From Gammaproteobacteria bacterium (GTDB taxonomy: Bacteria; Pseudomonadota; Gammaproteobacteria; Pseudomonadales; Moraxellaceae): a DNA stretch of 64,000 nt. The notes beneath the pieces are model-generated. The model did not search any database, was not told where the DNA came from, and saw only the letters and a program-made list of their open reading frames with translations. How positions within the stretch are numbered: the stretch's first letter is position 1; every line of letters starts with the position of its first letter. This document shows, piece after piece, positions 44,021 to 53,403 of this stretch. The translations under genes and the position numbers were made by a program. The stretch is taken from positions 1-64,000 of the forward strand of contig JAGWUI010000011.1 in NCBI GenBank assembly GCA_028868515.1. Reading direction: 5' to 3'.

Positions 44021-44374
44021 TTAAAGTTCTTCTTTCAAAGCTTGATGGATTCGTTCCGCAAAGGTCGAAGATCCTTCTAATCGTCTAGCAAACATAAGCG
44101 CAACTTCAGATTCGAAATCACTTTTGGGTCGAAGAGTAACATCAGGTCTAGACTTACTTGCAGCGAGAGTCAATGAATGAGCCTCGCCTGTAGATAAAGA
44201 CATGTGTTGTGTAATGTTGTTAATAAGTTGCGCATTAACAGGCTTGCGCCCAGTCTCAACTGCAGACAAGTAAGCTGGAGTTACTTCCAACCTATCTGAC
44301 AAATCCTTCAAAGTCATATCTTTATCGATTCGCATCTTCCTGAGCGCTTTTCCAAAATCTGATAATGTTGACAT
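44021..44374 (-). CDS. XRE-family regulator paired with ImmA
   Basis: About 117 residues from the ATG at 44374, which has AAGGAGAAGG upstream; the frame is open to 44419 but lacks a site there. The HTH (DFGKALRKMRIDKDMTLKDLSDRLEVTPAYLSAVETGRKPVNAQLINNI in pieces) fills the N-terminal half, and a helical tail of about 50 residues follows, ending RIHQALKEEL. It is expected to repress its own operon and to be the substrate of the adjacent ImmA-like protease. Confidence 0.85.
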   Translation of the reverse strand: MSTLSDFGKALRKMRIDKDMTLKDLSDRLEVTPAYLSAVETGRKPVNAQLINNITQHMSLSTGEAHSLTLAASKSRPDVTLRPKSDFESEVALMFARRLEGSSTFAERIHQALKEEL

Positions 44375-44556
44375 AGCTACCTTCTCCTTAAGCCTGACAA
44401 CTAGTTGTCTTGTAGGCATGAGATTAACTCATAAATCAATTCTATAACTGTTTTTAAGATAAATCAACCAGTAGGTTAATTTTTTAAATAAATGATTATT
44501 TTATATCTTGGATTGAGTTAATTCGATTCTTACAGTTTAGTTAGCAATTGGGTGCA

Positions 44557-44786
44557 TTAGAGTAAGCCCAGCACTTGACCACGATTCATGGCTTCGCGGA
44601 ATTATTTTGCCATATCAACCAGTTCTTGCATGACCTGCGCGGTTTCGATACTGCGGTTTTGGTAGCGCTTGACCACGTTTGACAATAATTCAGAAAATTT
44701 CTTTTGCTGGACAACGTTGCTAGACATCTTCGATTTGATTTCACCTTCAAGCAGGCGTTCAAGTAATTCAACAGCAAGATTTCTCT
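44557..44786 (-). pseudogene. Remnant of a type I restriction endonuclease (hsdR) 3' end
   Basis: In the minus-strand frame of this interval the translation is NLAVELLERLLEGEIKSK, then MSSNVVQQKKFSELLSNVVK, RYQNRSIETAQVMQELVDMAK, stop (TAA where CAA is expected), then FREAMNRGQVLGLL and a normal stop. This is the end of HsdR of the EcoR124 type. Everything upstream has been lost: the preceding sequence belongs to the MltR-like gene, 14 bp away. It is a dead relic that marks an earlier type I system at this site. Confidence 0.7.
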
Positions 44787-44799
44787 CTGGGAGATTACT

Positions 44800-45447
44800 T
44801 TAGGGATTTTGGGCTTGTCGGCGAGATTGTTCGGCCATAATGATTCTTTTGCGCTCCTCAATTGGTAAATCAAAAATACTTATATATTTTTCAGGTAATC
44901 GCTTTCCAAGATTCTCGGCGTAAGATTGCCTTGCCAAAAGATCCGAAATCACCTTGCTACTGATATAGAAAAACCATCCCTTATTGGAACCCTCAATTTC
45001 ACCACGATACATTTTTTTTAATTCTTCAGCATAAGATAAAGTCAAAAGCTTCTTGATTGCTTTCTTAAAATTATCTGTTAGTTCAGAATTGGACCATGCT
45101 GTACCCCAGTTATGGGCAAATTCATTCCTGATCATGGCCATGATTTTTATGGCTTCATATTCGTTATCAGTGATCAGATATAAAACATTGGCGATCTTTG
45201 CTCGGTACATGAGAGTGGACAGTGGACTACCATCAAGCTGTTCAATTAGAGCTTTTGTTTTAAGCTTGTTTGGGAAGAAGCCATTCAGCAGCGCTATCAA
45301 ACGTTCATCAATAAAAGACACAATGTTCAAAACCGCTCCGCGTTCGGTCTCAGTTTCGACAGCGCTAGCAAAATCTGAAAGCATCTTGTTGTATTCTTCA
45401 CTTTCCAAAGAAGCAATAAAACTTAAACTCTCACCTAATTTAGCCAT
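44800..45447 (-). CDS. MltR-like (mannitol repressor fold) protein
   Basis: A 215-residue protein resembling the MltR fold: RGAVLNIVSFIDERLIALLNGFF (about 37-59) and LSTLMYRAKIANVLYLITDNEYEAIKIMAMIRNEFAHNW (about 76-114). MltR proteins have no DNA-binding motif and form helical bundles; the same fold recurs in defence islands, where it is often called DUF4145-like. It lies just downstream of the GIY-YIG gene (67-bp gap) on the same strand, so it might be the last gene of the restriction-like cassette. Confidence 0.7.
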   Translation of the reverse strand: MAKLGESLSFIASLESEEYNKMLSDFASAVETETERGAVLNIVSFIDERLIALLNGFFPNKLKTKALIEQLDGSPLSTLMYRAKIANVLYLITDNEYEAIKIMAMIRNEFAHNWGTAWSNSELTDNFKKAIKKLLTLSYAEELKKMYRGEIEGSNKGWFFYISSKVISDLLARQSYAENLGKRLPEKYISIFDLPIEERKRIIMAEQSRRQAQNP

Positions 45448-45514
45448 AAATTTCCCCTGCTATTTACGAGTTACCATACATCCGTTATGCCCTTAATATC
45501 TGGTCTTCAATCTT

Positions 45515-46702
45515 TTAGTCAGCATCAACAGCCAAACTAGCAGTTTTCGGGTCGTATACAACATCTGTGATCGAACCATCATGGATACGGCCCACGACTT
45601 CATCAATCACGTGAAGGGGGACTAGAAACCACTCCCGTGGATGCACAGGATTCCCAAACCTATCCTGAATAGAGAGATTGAGCTGTACAGGTGAAAAAAT
45701 CCGATGAAACAAGTTTTCCAATTTTGTTTTATTAATGCTGGCAAGTTTGTATGTCGCAACAATCTCAACATCCGCCATCAAGAATGTCGGATCAAGGGCA
45801 GCATTAGTAATTCGTGCTTCAACCTTGCCTCCAGTTACGCCGATTTTGTGGATCAAATCTCGATGTTGAGCAATGTACGGATGATCTGACAAACTTCTCA
45901 GCACATAAATCGTGCCACTCTCGATATCTCCTTCTTCCCACTCTTCACCAAACAGTGGCCCATTATTAGGATCAGTGACTCTACGACCTGCTTCATCCTT
46001 ATGCAGCGCGCGTTGCAAAGATCGGCGTAACAGGTTGCTCTCAGTTCCATTGGAAAAAATCACTCTCAAACGCGCATCATTGCTTCCATTTGGGGCTTTG
46101 ATTGTTTCGCCAACTTCAGCAATATAGGCAACTTGACCAGACAGGATAAAAAAGTTCCCTGCCTCAACACTCGCATCTCTAACAAATCGCTTTGTCACTC
46201 GTAAACCAGTCTGAATGTCCTTTTCGACCTGTTCAAACAGCGGCTTATATTCTGCAAAATTAATACAGGGAGTGCGGTTTGCAACTTCTTCTGCTGCACG
46301 TCGCTCTTCAAAAGTACCGACATGCTTTAGCTGAGTAATATCATTGTCGGCATCACCTGATATTCCTAACTCAGCAAGTAATTCTTCATCATCTAAATCA
46401 TCTATCTGTGTGCCCATTGATAGAGCATCAGCAGAAAGCAGCCCTTGATGATCTAAAGGGGTGAGCAACTCAAAAGCATCGGGTAATGATCGTAATTGAT
46501 CAAGCCGCACAGCATACAGGCGCTCAAATATGTCACGATCTTCGCCATGGAGCGGTAAACGGCCATGTTGTTCGTAAAATCGCTGAATGTCTTCAAATCC
46601 CGCAATCAGTCGCTCTTCGCGTTGGCTGCGACCGCCGACTTTAATGGGCGCCACACTGACGCCAAGGGCATCAAGCAAATCATCATCGGATAAATCAGAC
46701 AT
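45515..46702 (-). CDS. GIY-YIG nuclease protein of a restriction-like cassette
   Basis: A 395-residue protein from the ATG at 46702, which overlaps the helicase stop by eight bases; the longer frame to 46846 would overlap the helicase by 150 bp. Two related acidic motifs, DLSDDDLLDALGV (3-15) and DLDDEELLAELGI (102-114), suggest duplicated docking segments. The GIY-YIG domain occupies about 263-365: GTIYVLRS, KIGVTGG (286-292), RI, and Glu330 in LENLFHRIF. This is the T5orf172-like type. It is a strong candidate for the cleaving subunit, coupled to the helicase. Confidence 0.83.
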   Translation of the reverse strand: MSDLSDDDLLDALGVSVAPIKVGGRSQREERLIAGFEDIQRFYEQHGRLPLHGEDRDIFERLYAVRLDQLRSLPDAFELLTPLDHQGLLSADALSMGTQIDDLDDEELLAELGISGDADNDITQLKHVGTFEERRAAEEVANRTPCINFAEYKPLFEQVEKDIQTGLRVTKRFVRDASVEAGNFFILSGQVAYIAEVGETIKAPNGSNDARLRVIFSNGTESNLLRRSLQRALHKDEAGRRVTDPNNGPLFGEEWEEGDIESGTIYVLRSLSDHPYIAQHRDLIHKIGVTGGKVEARITNAALDPTFLMADVEIVATYKLASINKTKLENLFHRIFSPVQLNLSIQDRFGNPVHPREWFLVPLHVIDEVVGRIHDGSITDVVYDPKTASLAVDAD

Positions 46703-48827
46703 CTGTCGCTCCACGCTGTTCTGCGGCTTTCTGTTGAGCACGATGTCGTGCAAGTGCTGCAATACCTTCAGCCATACGCTTTTCCCAAGGGTCTTGCGCA
46801 TTAATATCAGGTAAACGACCGCGTTCTGTTTTAAATTGTAAGGCACGCTTTGCTAGATCGCGCGCTTCATCATACGAAATATTGAGTTTTTTGGCGGCGA
46901 TACTCGCTTGTACCTGTTTAAGCGTTTTCTCATCCATCGTCTTACCGAGAATGGAATATGCGGCATCAAATGGATTAATTCGATCAATCAAATCAATATC
47001 CAAATCACGCACATTCACAAACTTACGCACCCCTTGGATCAAGGACAGATTGCCTTTTTCTAATCCCGCATTGTCGCCATTAAAACTTTCATCACTTTGG
47101 GTTTCGTACTTGGCCTGTTGAGTCATGACGAGTGCAGCAACGGCATGTTGTCGCACGGCTTCGTGATCAGCTTCACTAAGCTGTGGATAGCGATCACGAA
47201 CTATTTTGCCCATACGAACTTGATTCAATTCTTCTGGAATCGTATTGTCATGATCAAAAAGCCCTCGTTCAAGTGATGGCTTATCCTGCACAAATGCAGT
47301 GATTACCTCATTCAGATCCTCGCTACAAATACGTGCAGCCTCTGGGCTTTTCGGCATGGACAGGCCGTTAATTTCTACATGCACTTGACCAGTTTTGTCA
47401 TTAACACCAACATTTGATTTGTTTTCTTGATAGCCATCAGGGCCATAATCAAAGCCTTCTTGAGGCCCTGTATTCTTTGGCGTGAATTCAAATTTCGGTG
47501 CAAGCACTTGCTCCATTAGCAAGCTGGCTGCAATGGCTTTTAACGTGTCATTGATTGCTTCAACGACTGTAGATTCATCAGCAGTGGGTTCAGCGATTAA
47601 ATTGGTAAAACGTGCTCGAACCTTACCTTTGGCATCGCGTGTTGCACGGCCAATGATTTGAATAATCTCGGTCAAACTGCTGCGGTAGCCAATGGTCAAT
47701 GCATGCTCACACCAAATCCAGTCAAAGCCTTCCTTTGCCATGCCCAGCGCAATAATGATGTCAACATGATCGCGATTGTTTCGTTGAGTTGAATCTTTGA
47801 GAGCATTCAGCACATTCGAGCGTTTTGACGTATCCGCATCGTCAACCAGATCAGCCACTTTGATAATTCGGCCGCCATGTTCAGCAGATAACTCAATCAG
47901 ATGAAATCCTGTTTTAGGATCAACTCCTTTCCAAGTCCCCAGTGAATCAATGATTTCCTCAACTTCTTTGTGTTTGTCTTTTAGACTTTCCCGTGAGTTC
48001 ACATTGGGGATATGCACAATCGTTTTTAGCGCAGGATCAAGCACCTTCATAATGGCATCAAGGTAGCGACCTGTATAAAAGAAATAGCCGATGTCTAGCG
48101 ATTTTAGGTATTCGTAGCCATTGAGCTGTTCATAATAAGTGTACGTGATTGTCTCGAAACGGGATTCATCTTCTGGCGATAGTACTGCCTCGGCATCGCC
48201 ACGGAAATACGAACCCGTCATTGCGACGATATGGGCTTTGTCACGCACGATGAACTGACCCAATTGAGCGCCTAGTCGATTATCAGGATTAGAGCTAACA
48301 TGATGAAACTCATCGACCGCAATCAACCGATTATCAAATGCGGCGATACCTAGTTCATCTACTGCAAACCGAAATGTCGCATGGGTGCAGACCAGCACAT
48401 GATCTTCACTGGCGAGGAATTCTCCAACAGCCTTGACCTTCGATTTAGCAATGCGCGGTTCATCAATGCCTGGCGCATTACACAAGTTCCATTGAGGTTT
48501 GACGACCCAATCCGCCCAAAATCCAAATTTACTCAATGGCTCATCAGAAAAACTGCCCCCGATAGAACGCTCAGGAACAACGATAATCGCCTGCTTCAAA
48601 CCTTGGTTATGCAGTTTGTCCAATGCGACAAACATCAATGCGCGAGATTTACCTGATGCAGGAGGTGACTTGATCAGTAGGTATTGTTCACCACGTTTAG
48701 CATAGGCGCGCTCCTGCATAGCACGCATTCCCATGCTATTTGGCTTTTGCGATGCGCCTGTATGAGCCGTCGTAATAGACACAGCAGGTATCGTTTGCTT
48801 GTTCGTTGGATTCTGAGAGTCCATCAT
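46695..48827 (-). CDS. SF2 DEAD/DEAH-type helicase of the cassette
   Basis: A 710-residue protein. Motifs: Walker A SPPASGKSRA (54-63), Walker B AVDEFHHV (170-177, DEFH in place of DEAD/H), motif III-like AMTGSYFRG (202-210), and motif VI QIIGRATRDAKGK (390-402). The GAT/SAT motif is replaced by TGSYF. The two RecA-like domains are followed by about 300 residues of unassigned C-terminal sequence. Such SF2 enzymes translocate on DNA in type I, III and ISP-type restriction. Coupled by eight-base overlap to the GIY-YIG gene. Confidence 0.88.
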   Translation of the reverse strand: MMDSQNPTNKQTIPAVSITTAHTGASQKPNSMGMRAMQERAYAKRGEQYLLIKSPPASGKSRALMFVALDKLHNQGLKQAIIVVPERSIGGSFSDEPLSKFGFWADWVVKPQWNLCNAPGIDEPRIAKSKVKAVGEFLASEDHVLVCTHATFRFAVDELGIAAFDNRLIAVDEFHHVSSNPDNRLGAQLGQFIVRDKAHIVAMTGSYFRGDAEAVLSPEDESRFETITYTYYEQLNGYEYLKSLDIGYFFYTGRYLDAIMKVLDPALKTIVHIPNVNSRESLKDKHKEVEEIIDSLGTWKGVDPKTGFHLIELSAEHGGRIIKVADLVDDADTSKRSNVLNALKDSTQRNNRDHVDIIIALGMAKEGFDWIWCEHALTIGYRSSLTEIIQIIGRATRDAKGKVRARFTNLIAEPTADESTVVEAINDTLKAIAASLLMEQVLAPKFEFTPKNTGPQEGFDYGPDGYQENKSNVGVNDKTGQVHVEINGLSMPKSPEAARICSEDLNEVITAFVQDKPSLERGLFDHDNTIPEELNQVRMGKIVRDRYPQLSEADHEAVRQHAVAALVMTQQAKYETQSDESFNGDNAGLEKGNLSLIQGVRKFVNVRDLDIDLIDRINPFDAAYSILGKTMDEKTLKQVQASIAAKKLNISYDEARDLAKRALQFKTERGRLPDINAQDPWEKRMAEGIAALARHRAQQKAAEQRGATDV

Positions 48828-48958
48828 TATATTTTTTCCTTTTACGCTTACTGCCTCAAGGCATCTTATTCATTTAGGTAGAGATTGCGTTTCTAGGCAT
48901 TTAAATTGGCCGCGTATATCGCGCGTATAACCGCGTATAACCGCGTATAAGTTCATCA
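48828..48958. repeat. Ten-bp tandem repeat between the helicase and AlbA_2 genes
   Basis: Four decamers related to CCGCGTATAA run head to tail from 48910 to 48950, the last two identical. The period equals one helical turn, so the copies face the same side of the DNA. The array sits directly upstream of the helicase gene (transcribed minus) and just after the AlbA_2 stop at 48959. A fifth similar block (CCGCGTATAG) occurs inside the AlbA_2 gene near 49170. A regulatory binding array is likely. Confidence 0.6.
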
Positions 48959-50629
48959 TTACGAATCGCTATTTACAGTGTAAAAAGAGCCGCGCAGTTT
49001 GCCATGCTGTATGAGCTTGTCTTCATTTTTCAAACGCGTGAGCAGTCGAGTTGCTTGATCCTCGCTCAAATGACACAACTCAATGACATCGTTACGCTGA
49101 ATGCGACTATGTTGTTGAACAAAGTTCAAAACCATTTGTTCATGTTGCAATGAACTAAAACCAGCTTGCCGCGTATAGGCCACTTGCTCGCCATGAGCAC
49201 GATACATTTGCGCTGATAGGGTATAACTGCGACTGCGGGTATTACCATGTGCCTGCAACAATCCAGCCTCGACTAACTGTTCCAAGGTACGTCTTGTCTG
49301 TGTTGCATTGCGGTGTATATGTTGAGACAACTCATCCGCATCCATTCTCTTGTGTTCACGCAATGCTGCCAACACAATCAGACTATCAATCGGCAATGGG
49401 GTGTCATTGTGACTTTTCTCTTGCTCTACCACCAGTTTTAAAAACGGCTCGTCAGCATCTACTGTTGCCAACTGCAATACCACATTATTATGATCAGTAC
49501 GGCTGTAATCTGGTTCAGGACGTCCAAAGCGCAACATACCCCGATATATTTTGTCTACACCACGACCAGAACGCTCAACAATACCAATTCGCTTCATGGC
49601 ATCAGCCAGAGCTGGATTGCGTGGGCGCGGCTCAGTCGTTAGCAGGTTTTGCAAGGTTACACCTTCTACCAATCCACCGGGATTACTCACAGTCAACCCA
49701 TGGTCATCTAACCGCACATGAACCGTTCCTAGACGGTGGTAATCACGATGTACCAGCGCATTTGCTACTGCCTCTCGAAATGCCCCCATGTCTACTTTTG
49801 GTACGGGCACACGAAACAAACCTATTTGAATTTCACTTTCTGGATTATAAGGACGAAAATTTGTCTCCAGCCAATCCAATGCCTTCAATAAAGGGAAACG
49901 TCTAAATTCATTAAATGAAACAGCCTCTCGCGCCAACACCTGAAACGCCAGTTCATACGTGGGGACTCGCTCACGCAATGCTGGCTCTCGCCCTATGACT
50001 AATAGACCAGTCAGCGTTGGAACACGCACACCCTGATCATTGCGAGTGGTGAAACCTAGTGCGCCATCCAGTGCTTCATCGTCTAATTCCAGTAGCACGC
50101 GGTCGCCGCCATATTGGCGAACGGTTTGACGCAATCGCTCACGTTCTAGCGGATCCAAATCATTCAGTGTTGCGCCAGCCACAGCTTGTGCAGAAACGTC
50201 ATACAAGCCAAAGCGTCCAGCACGGCTGCTTCGTTCATGCGGTAACATCGGTACACATTCAGGTGTACCATCCTGTTTGAGACGACGACGTAAATACATG
50301 CCACTCGTGGTCGCAACTTCAGTACTGGATTGGGGCACGAGTATTTGAGCCACATGCACGCCAGCTACCTCTATTGGATTCACGGTAACAGCTAGGGAAG
50401 GGGATGTTCTGGACGCGATCATCCCCGACAACCCCGTCAAATTCTGATGTTCTTTATGCAAGCCAGTGGGAGTTCCATCATCTTCTACGCCCAACCAGAG
50501 TTCACCGCCTTCAGCGTTGGCTAGACATGTCAAAGCCGCAACCAAATCATCATCAGACAATCGCTTACGGTCACTCTTAAATTCAACTTTTAGGCTTTCC
50601 GAAGTAGGTAAGATGCGTGGCTCAGTCAT
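48959..50629 (-). CDS. AlbA_2 (Schlafen-type) ATP-binding protein with winged helix
   Basis: A 556-residue protein. The AlbA_2 domain covers about 8-130 (ESLKVEFKSDRKRLSDDDLVAALTCLANAEGGELWLGVEDDG). A GHKL-like ATP-binding C-terminal part follows at about 280-390: AFREAVANALVHRDYH, SNPGGLVEGVTLQNLL, RSGRGVDKIYRGMLRFG. The end holds two winged-helix-like segments (ADELSQHIHRNATQTRRTLEQLVEAGLL and IQRNDVIELCHLSEDQATRLLTRL). It starts in the last bases of the methyltransferase (ATGA overlap). A regulatory or sensor role fits, but the activity is unproven. Confidence 0.82.
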   Translation of the reverse strand: MTEPRILPTSESLKVEFKSDRKRLSDDDLVAALTCLANAEGGELWLGVEDDGTPTGLHKEHQNLTGLSGMIASRTSPSLAVTVNPIEVAGVHVAQILVPQSSTEVATTSGMYLRRRLKQDGTPECVPMLPHERSSRAGRFGLYDVSAQAVAGATLNDLDPLERERLRQTVRQYGGDRVLLELDDEALDGALGFTTRNDQGVRVPTLTGLLVIGREPALRERVPTYELAFQVLAREAVSFNEFRRFPLLKALDWLETNFRPYNPESEIQIGLFRVPVPKVDMGAFREAVANALVHRDYHRLGTVHVRLDDHGLTVSNPGGLVEGVTLQNLLTTEPRPRNPALADAMKRIGIVERSGRGVDKIYRGMLRFGRPEPDYSRTDHNNVVLQLATVDADEPFLKLVVEQEKSHNDTPLPIDSLIVLAALREHKRMDADELSQHIHRNATQTRRTLEQLVEAGLLQAHGNTRSRSYTLSAQMYRAHGEQVAYTRQAGFSSLQHEQMVLNFVQQHSRIQRNDVIELCHLSEDQATRLLTRLKNEDKLIQHGKLRGSFYTVNSDS

Positions 50630-53403
50630 GCTTTCTTTCCTCTCACAGTTGCTTTCTTAGCGGTTTCAGTAGTCATTTTTGTATAAAGATCAAAGAGTTT
50701 TTCCTGTCGCTCTGTATCGTTTTTAAAACGCCGACCAATATAAATCCGCTCAAGTAACTCATCGTTTTGCTCATGAGCACGACGTAAGTTTTCAGGCATT
50801 GTTTCTGGATCATAGAGATCAGTTATGGTTGCTGGGAAATGTATTTCACGAGCTAACAGAATATTTTCTGCACAGTGGGTCAGATCAGCTTTATTCTGTT
50901 CTGTTAAAGCTGGAACTGGGAAAGTGTTCCAGCCCATTGTATTAGAGTACCTATAGTGAATTCTCATTTTACCGCAGACTGTTGCAATCCATACACGATG
51001 CAGACTAGATGCAATAATCGCCATATTCCAAAGAGGTGCATCGAAAATTGCAAATGCCTCACTTGTTACCGTACATTGGTTATCAATTAATCCACATGGT
51101 AAAAATTTACGATTTTCAGTTGTTGTCCTAGCGATGATTATTGTCCATTTATCACCAATATTCATTTCTCTCATCTGATGGGATCGTGTTGCCATATCAT
51201 TAGCACCACTATCTTTACTTGCCAGACGTATAGCTCTGACTTTTTCAATGCGCTCCGAGATACCATTAACTTCAATAGCTTCTGTAAGATTGCAATCATT
51301 TATCCACAAACAATAACGATCAATACCTCGTGTGAATTCAGCCGAACCATAAATGCGACGAATAAAGTGATTATTTTGAGTATCCGTTAAACAAAGATGG
51401 TCAACCTCAGTTCGACTCAAAAGTAAAAAACCTCCATCAACTGGCTTATTCCCAAACTTCATTGGAGCTAAACCAGAAATAGAGTATGAGGACTTTTCTA
51501 CAATGATATTTGCAGCAGGAACCAAATAGGCGTTGATATTATCTGATCGCTTCTCAATCGTGTCACCGTTTTCACCAATCGAAAACAGCTGTTTTAACTG
51601 CCCGATTTTATTTGAAATGCCGACTATTGCTACAGTAACCCCAGCATTGTTACTGGCGAGATTTGCCCATTGAAAGCTAGTGTATGCAAAAGTAATCTCA
51701 TTCCCAGTTCCGAAAATCAGAGGCCACAAAATCGGCACTTGCTGTCCTTGGCAGATGGAATTTGTCGTTACAAAAGCTGCTGCTGAATTTGTATGTTTGC
51801 CATAGTCAGCGGCTTTCATGAACCAGCCAGCCACATAGTCGAGCGATTTCCAGCTGGTTGTACGACCATTAAAGATATTTTCTAAATCGGCTTTCTGACC
51901 TGCATCTTGCCATGTCGAACCTAAATATGGCGGATTTCCACAAATATAAGTCTCACCACCCTCATTCTCGAATTCTATTTCTGCTTGCTCTAATGGGGTC
52001 TCAAACAGGTCATTAGCAACGAGTTTGACACTACTGCCTGTAGGCGGACAAATACTAAGCCAATCAACCCGCAGCGAATTGCCACAAGTTATCCAGTTCT
52101 CAGCACTCAGCGGCAAAAATTCAGCCAATGCCTGCTGCTGACCCAAATACAACTCATCGCACTGGTACTCTGCAATAATCAACGCTAATCGTGCAATTTC
52201 CGCAGGAAAATCACGTAATTCAATCCCGCGAAAATTGGTTAATGGAATTTCGGAGCGTAAATGTGTTTCTTGTCTTTTTTGATTGATTTTGGATTCAATG
52301 GCGCGCAATTGTTTGTAAGCAATCACCAAGAAATTTCCAGAACCACAGGCTGGATCAAACACACGAATTCTCGCCATGCGTTTTCGCAGGTTCAAGAGCA
52401 TCCGATGATTATCACCTGCTGCCTCAAGTTGTGCATTCAGATCATCCAAAAATAGCGGATTGAGCACTTTTAGAATGTTGGGCACACTGGTGTAGTGCAT
52501 TCCCAATGAACCCCGCTCTTCATCATCAGCCACTGCCTGAATCATCGAACCAAAAATATCAGGATTGATCTTTTTCCAGTCAAGCTCACCCGCCCGAATT
52601 AAATAAGATCGAGCAATTTTTGAAAATTTGGGAACTTCGGTACTGCCTGAAAAAAGTCCACCATTCACATAAGGAAAAGGATCAGCCCAGTTTGGCACTT
52701 TTTCAGTTTTACGCTTTGATTCGTGGACGTTCATTGACCTAAAAAGTTCACTGACAACCTCATGCGTATTGGATGAGTCACGCTCAGTCATTTGATCAAT
52801 AGTACGGGTAAACAACCCTGAGCCATCGAAAATACCCGTATCTTCAGCAAAGAAGCAAAAAATCAACCGCGCCATGAAATGATTCATATCATGGCGACGT
52901 GCTTCAGTTGCCCATTCAGGATTGTCCTTGAGTAACTCAACATAAAGCCTATTTAGACGGCTCGTAGCTCGGACATCAATAGGATTTTCTTTGATTTCCT
53001 TGATCGTTGAGATGCCAGCAAGAGGCAAGAAAAAACCAAAATGCTGTTCAAGATCTACGAAGCTAGATGTGAAGTGCTCACCGCTACTGAGCTCTTCCGT
53101 TTCCAACATCTCGCCATCAGTCGCAAGGATAAATTTTGCTTTAGCCGTTGCCGTTTTTGGACTTTCACGCAGCGCATTTAAGGTGGCACTAACTTGGCCT
53201 AAATCACAAACGGCGATATGAATATTATTACGTTGAAGCACGCCATTGGGTACATCTGACGCATTGGTATCACCGCTCTTCAGCCGCTTGATCGTGGTCT
53301 CTTTGTTGCCAAAGGCAGCAAGAAACGCATAAGGGAATTGCTCCCTATCAAATGGTTGACTCGACAGATCAGATACGGCGACTTCAATTTCAACTGCATT
53401 CAT
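50626..53403 (-). CDS. MmeI-like DNA adenine methyltransferase of the cassette
   Basis: About 925 residues from MNAVEIEV at 53403 (an upstream start at 53448 is also open). The N-terminal 300 residues resemble the MmeI N-terminal and helical spacer parts (GRLN-like RLNRLYVELLKDN, HDMNHFMARLIFCFFAEDT). The catalytic part has SAM motif DPACGSGNFL (350-359) and NPPY (490-493), i.e. N6-adenine or N4-cytosine type. The target-recognition region follows. No D..ExK nuclease is visible at the N-terminus, unlike MmeI, so it probably modifies only. Its last bases overlap the AlbA_2 gene. Confidence 0.87.
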   Translation of the reverse strand: MNAVEIEVAVSDLSSQPFDREQFPYAFLAAFGNKETTIKRLKSGDTNASDVPNGVLQRNNIHIAVCDLGQVSATLNALRESPKTATAKAKFILATDGEMLETEELSSGEHFTSSFVDLEQHFGFFLPLAGISTIKEIKENPIDVRATSRLNRLYVELLKDNPEWATEARRHDMNHFMARLIFCFFAEDTGIFDGSGLFTRTIDQMTERDSSNTHEVVSELFRSMNVHESKRKTEKVPNWADPFPYVNGGLFSGSTEVPKFSKIARSYLIRAGELDWKKINPDIFGSMIQAVADDEERGSLGMHYTSVPNILKVLNPLFLDDLNAQLEAAGDNHRMLLNLRKRMARIRVFDPACGSGNFLVIAYKQLRAIESKINQKRQETHLRSEIPLTNFRGIELRDFPAEIARLALIIAEYQCDELYLGQQQALAEFLPLSAENWITCGNSLRVDWLSICPPTGSSVKLVANDLFETPLEQAEIEFENEGGETYICGNPPYLGSTWQDAGQKADLENIFNGRTTSWKSLDYVAGWFMKAADYGKHTNSAAAFVTTNSICQGQQVPILWPLIFGTGNEITFAYTSFQWANLASNNAGVTVAIVGISNKIGQLKQLFSIGENGDTIEKRSDNINAYLVPAANIIVEKSSYSISGLAPMKFGNKPVDGGFLLLSRTEVDHLCLTDTQNNHFIRRIYGSAEFTRGIDRYCLWINDCNLTEAIEVNGISERIEKVRAIRLASKDSGANDMATRSHQMREMNIGDKWTIIIARTTTENRKFLPCGLIDNQCTVTSEAFAIFDAPLWNMAIIASSLHRVWIATVCGKMRIHYRYSNTMGWNTFPVPALTEQNKADLTHCAENILLAREIHFPATITDLYDPETMPENLRRAHEQNDELLERIYIGRRFKNDTERQEKLFDLYTKMTTETAKKATVRGKKA

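Noticed and set aside
44586-44873. 95-codon minus-strand frame overlapping the MltR-like gene
   Set aside because: It is an out-of-frame reading through the hsdR relic; the adjacent frame gives the recognisable HsdR tail.
48910-48950. Tandem decamers considered as a CRISPR array
   Set aside because: Units are directly adjacent and lack spacers; no cas genes are present in the window.
49249-49905. Plus-strand 218-codon frame inside the AlbA_2 gene
   Set aside because: Long but antisense to a gene with clear domains; His/Pro-rich product without motifs.
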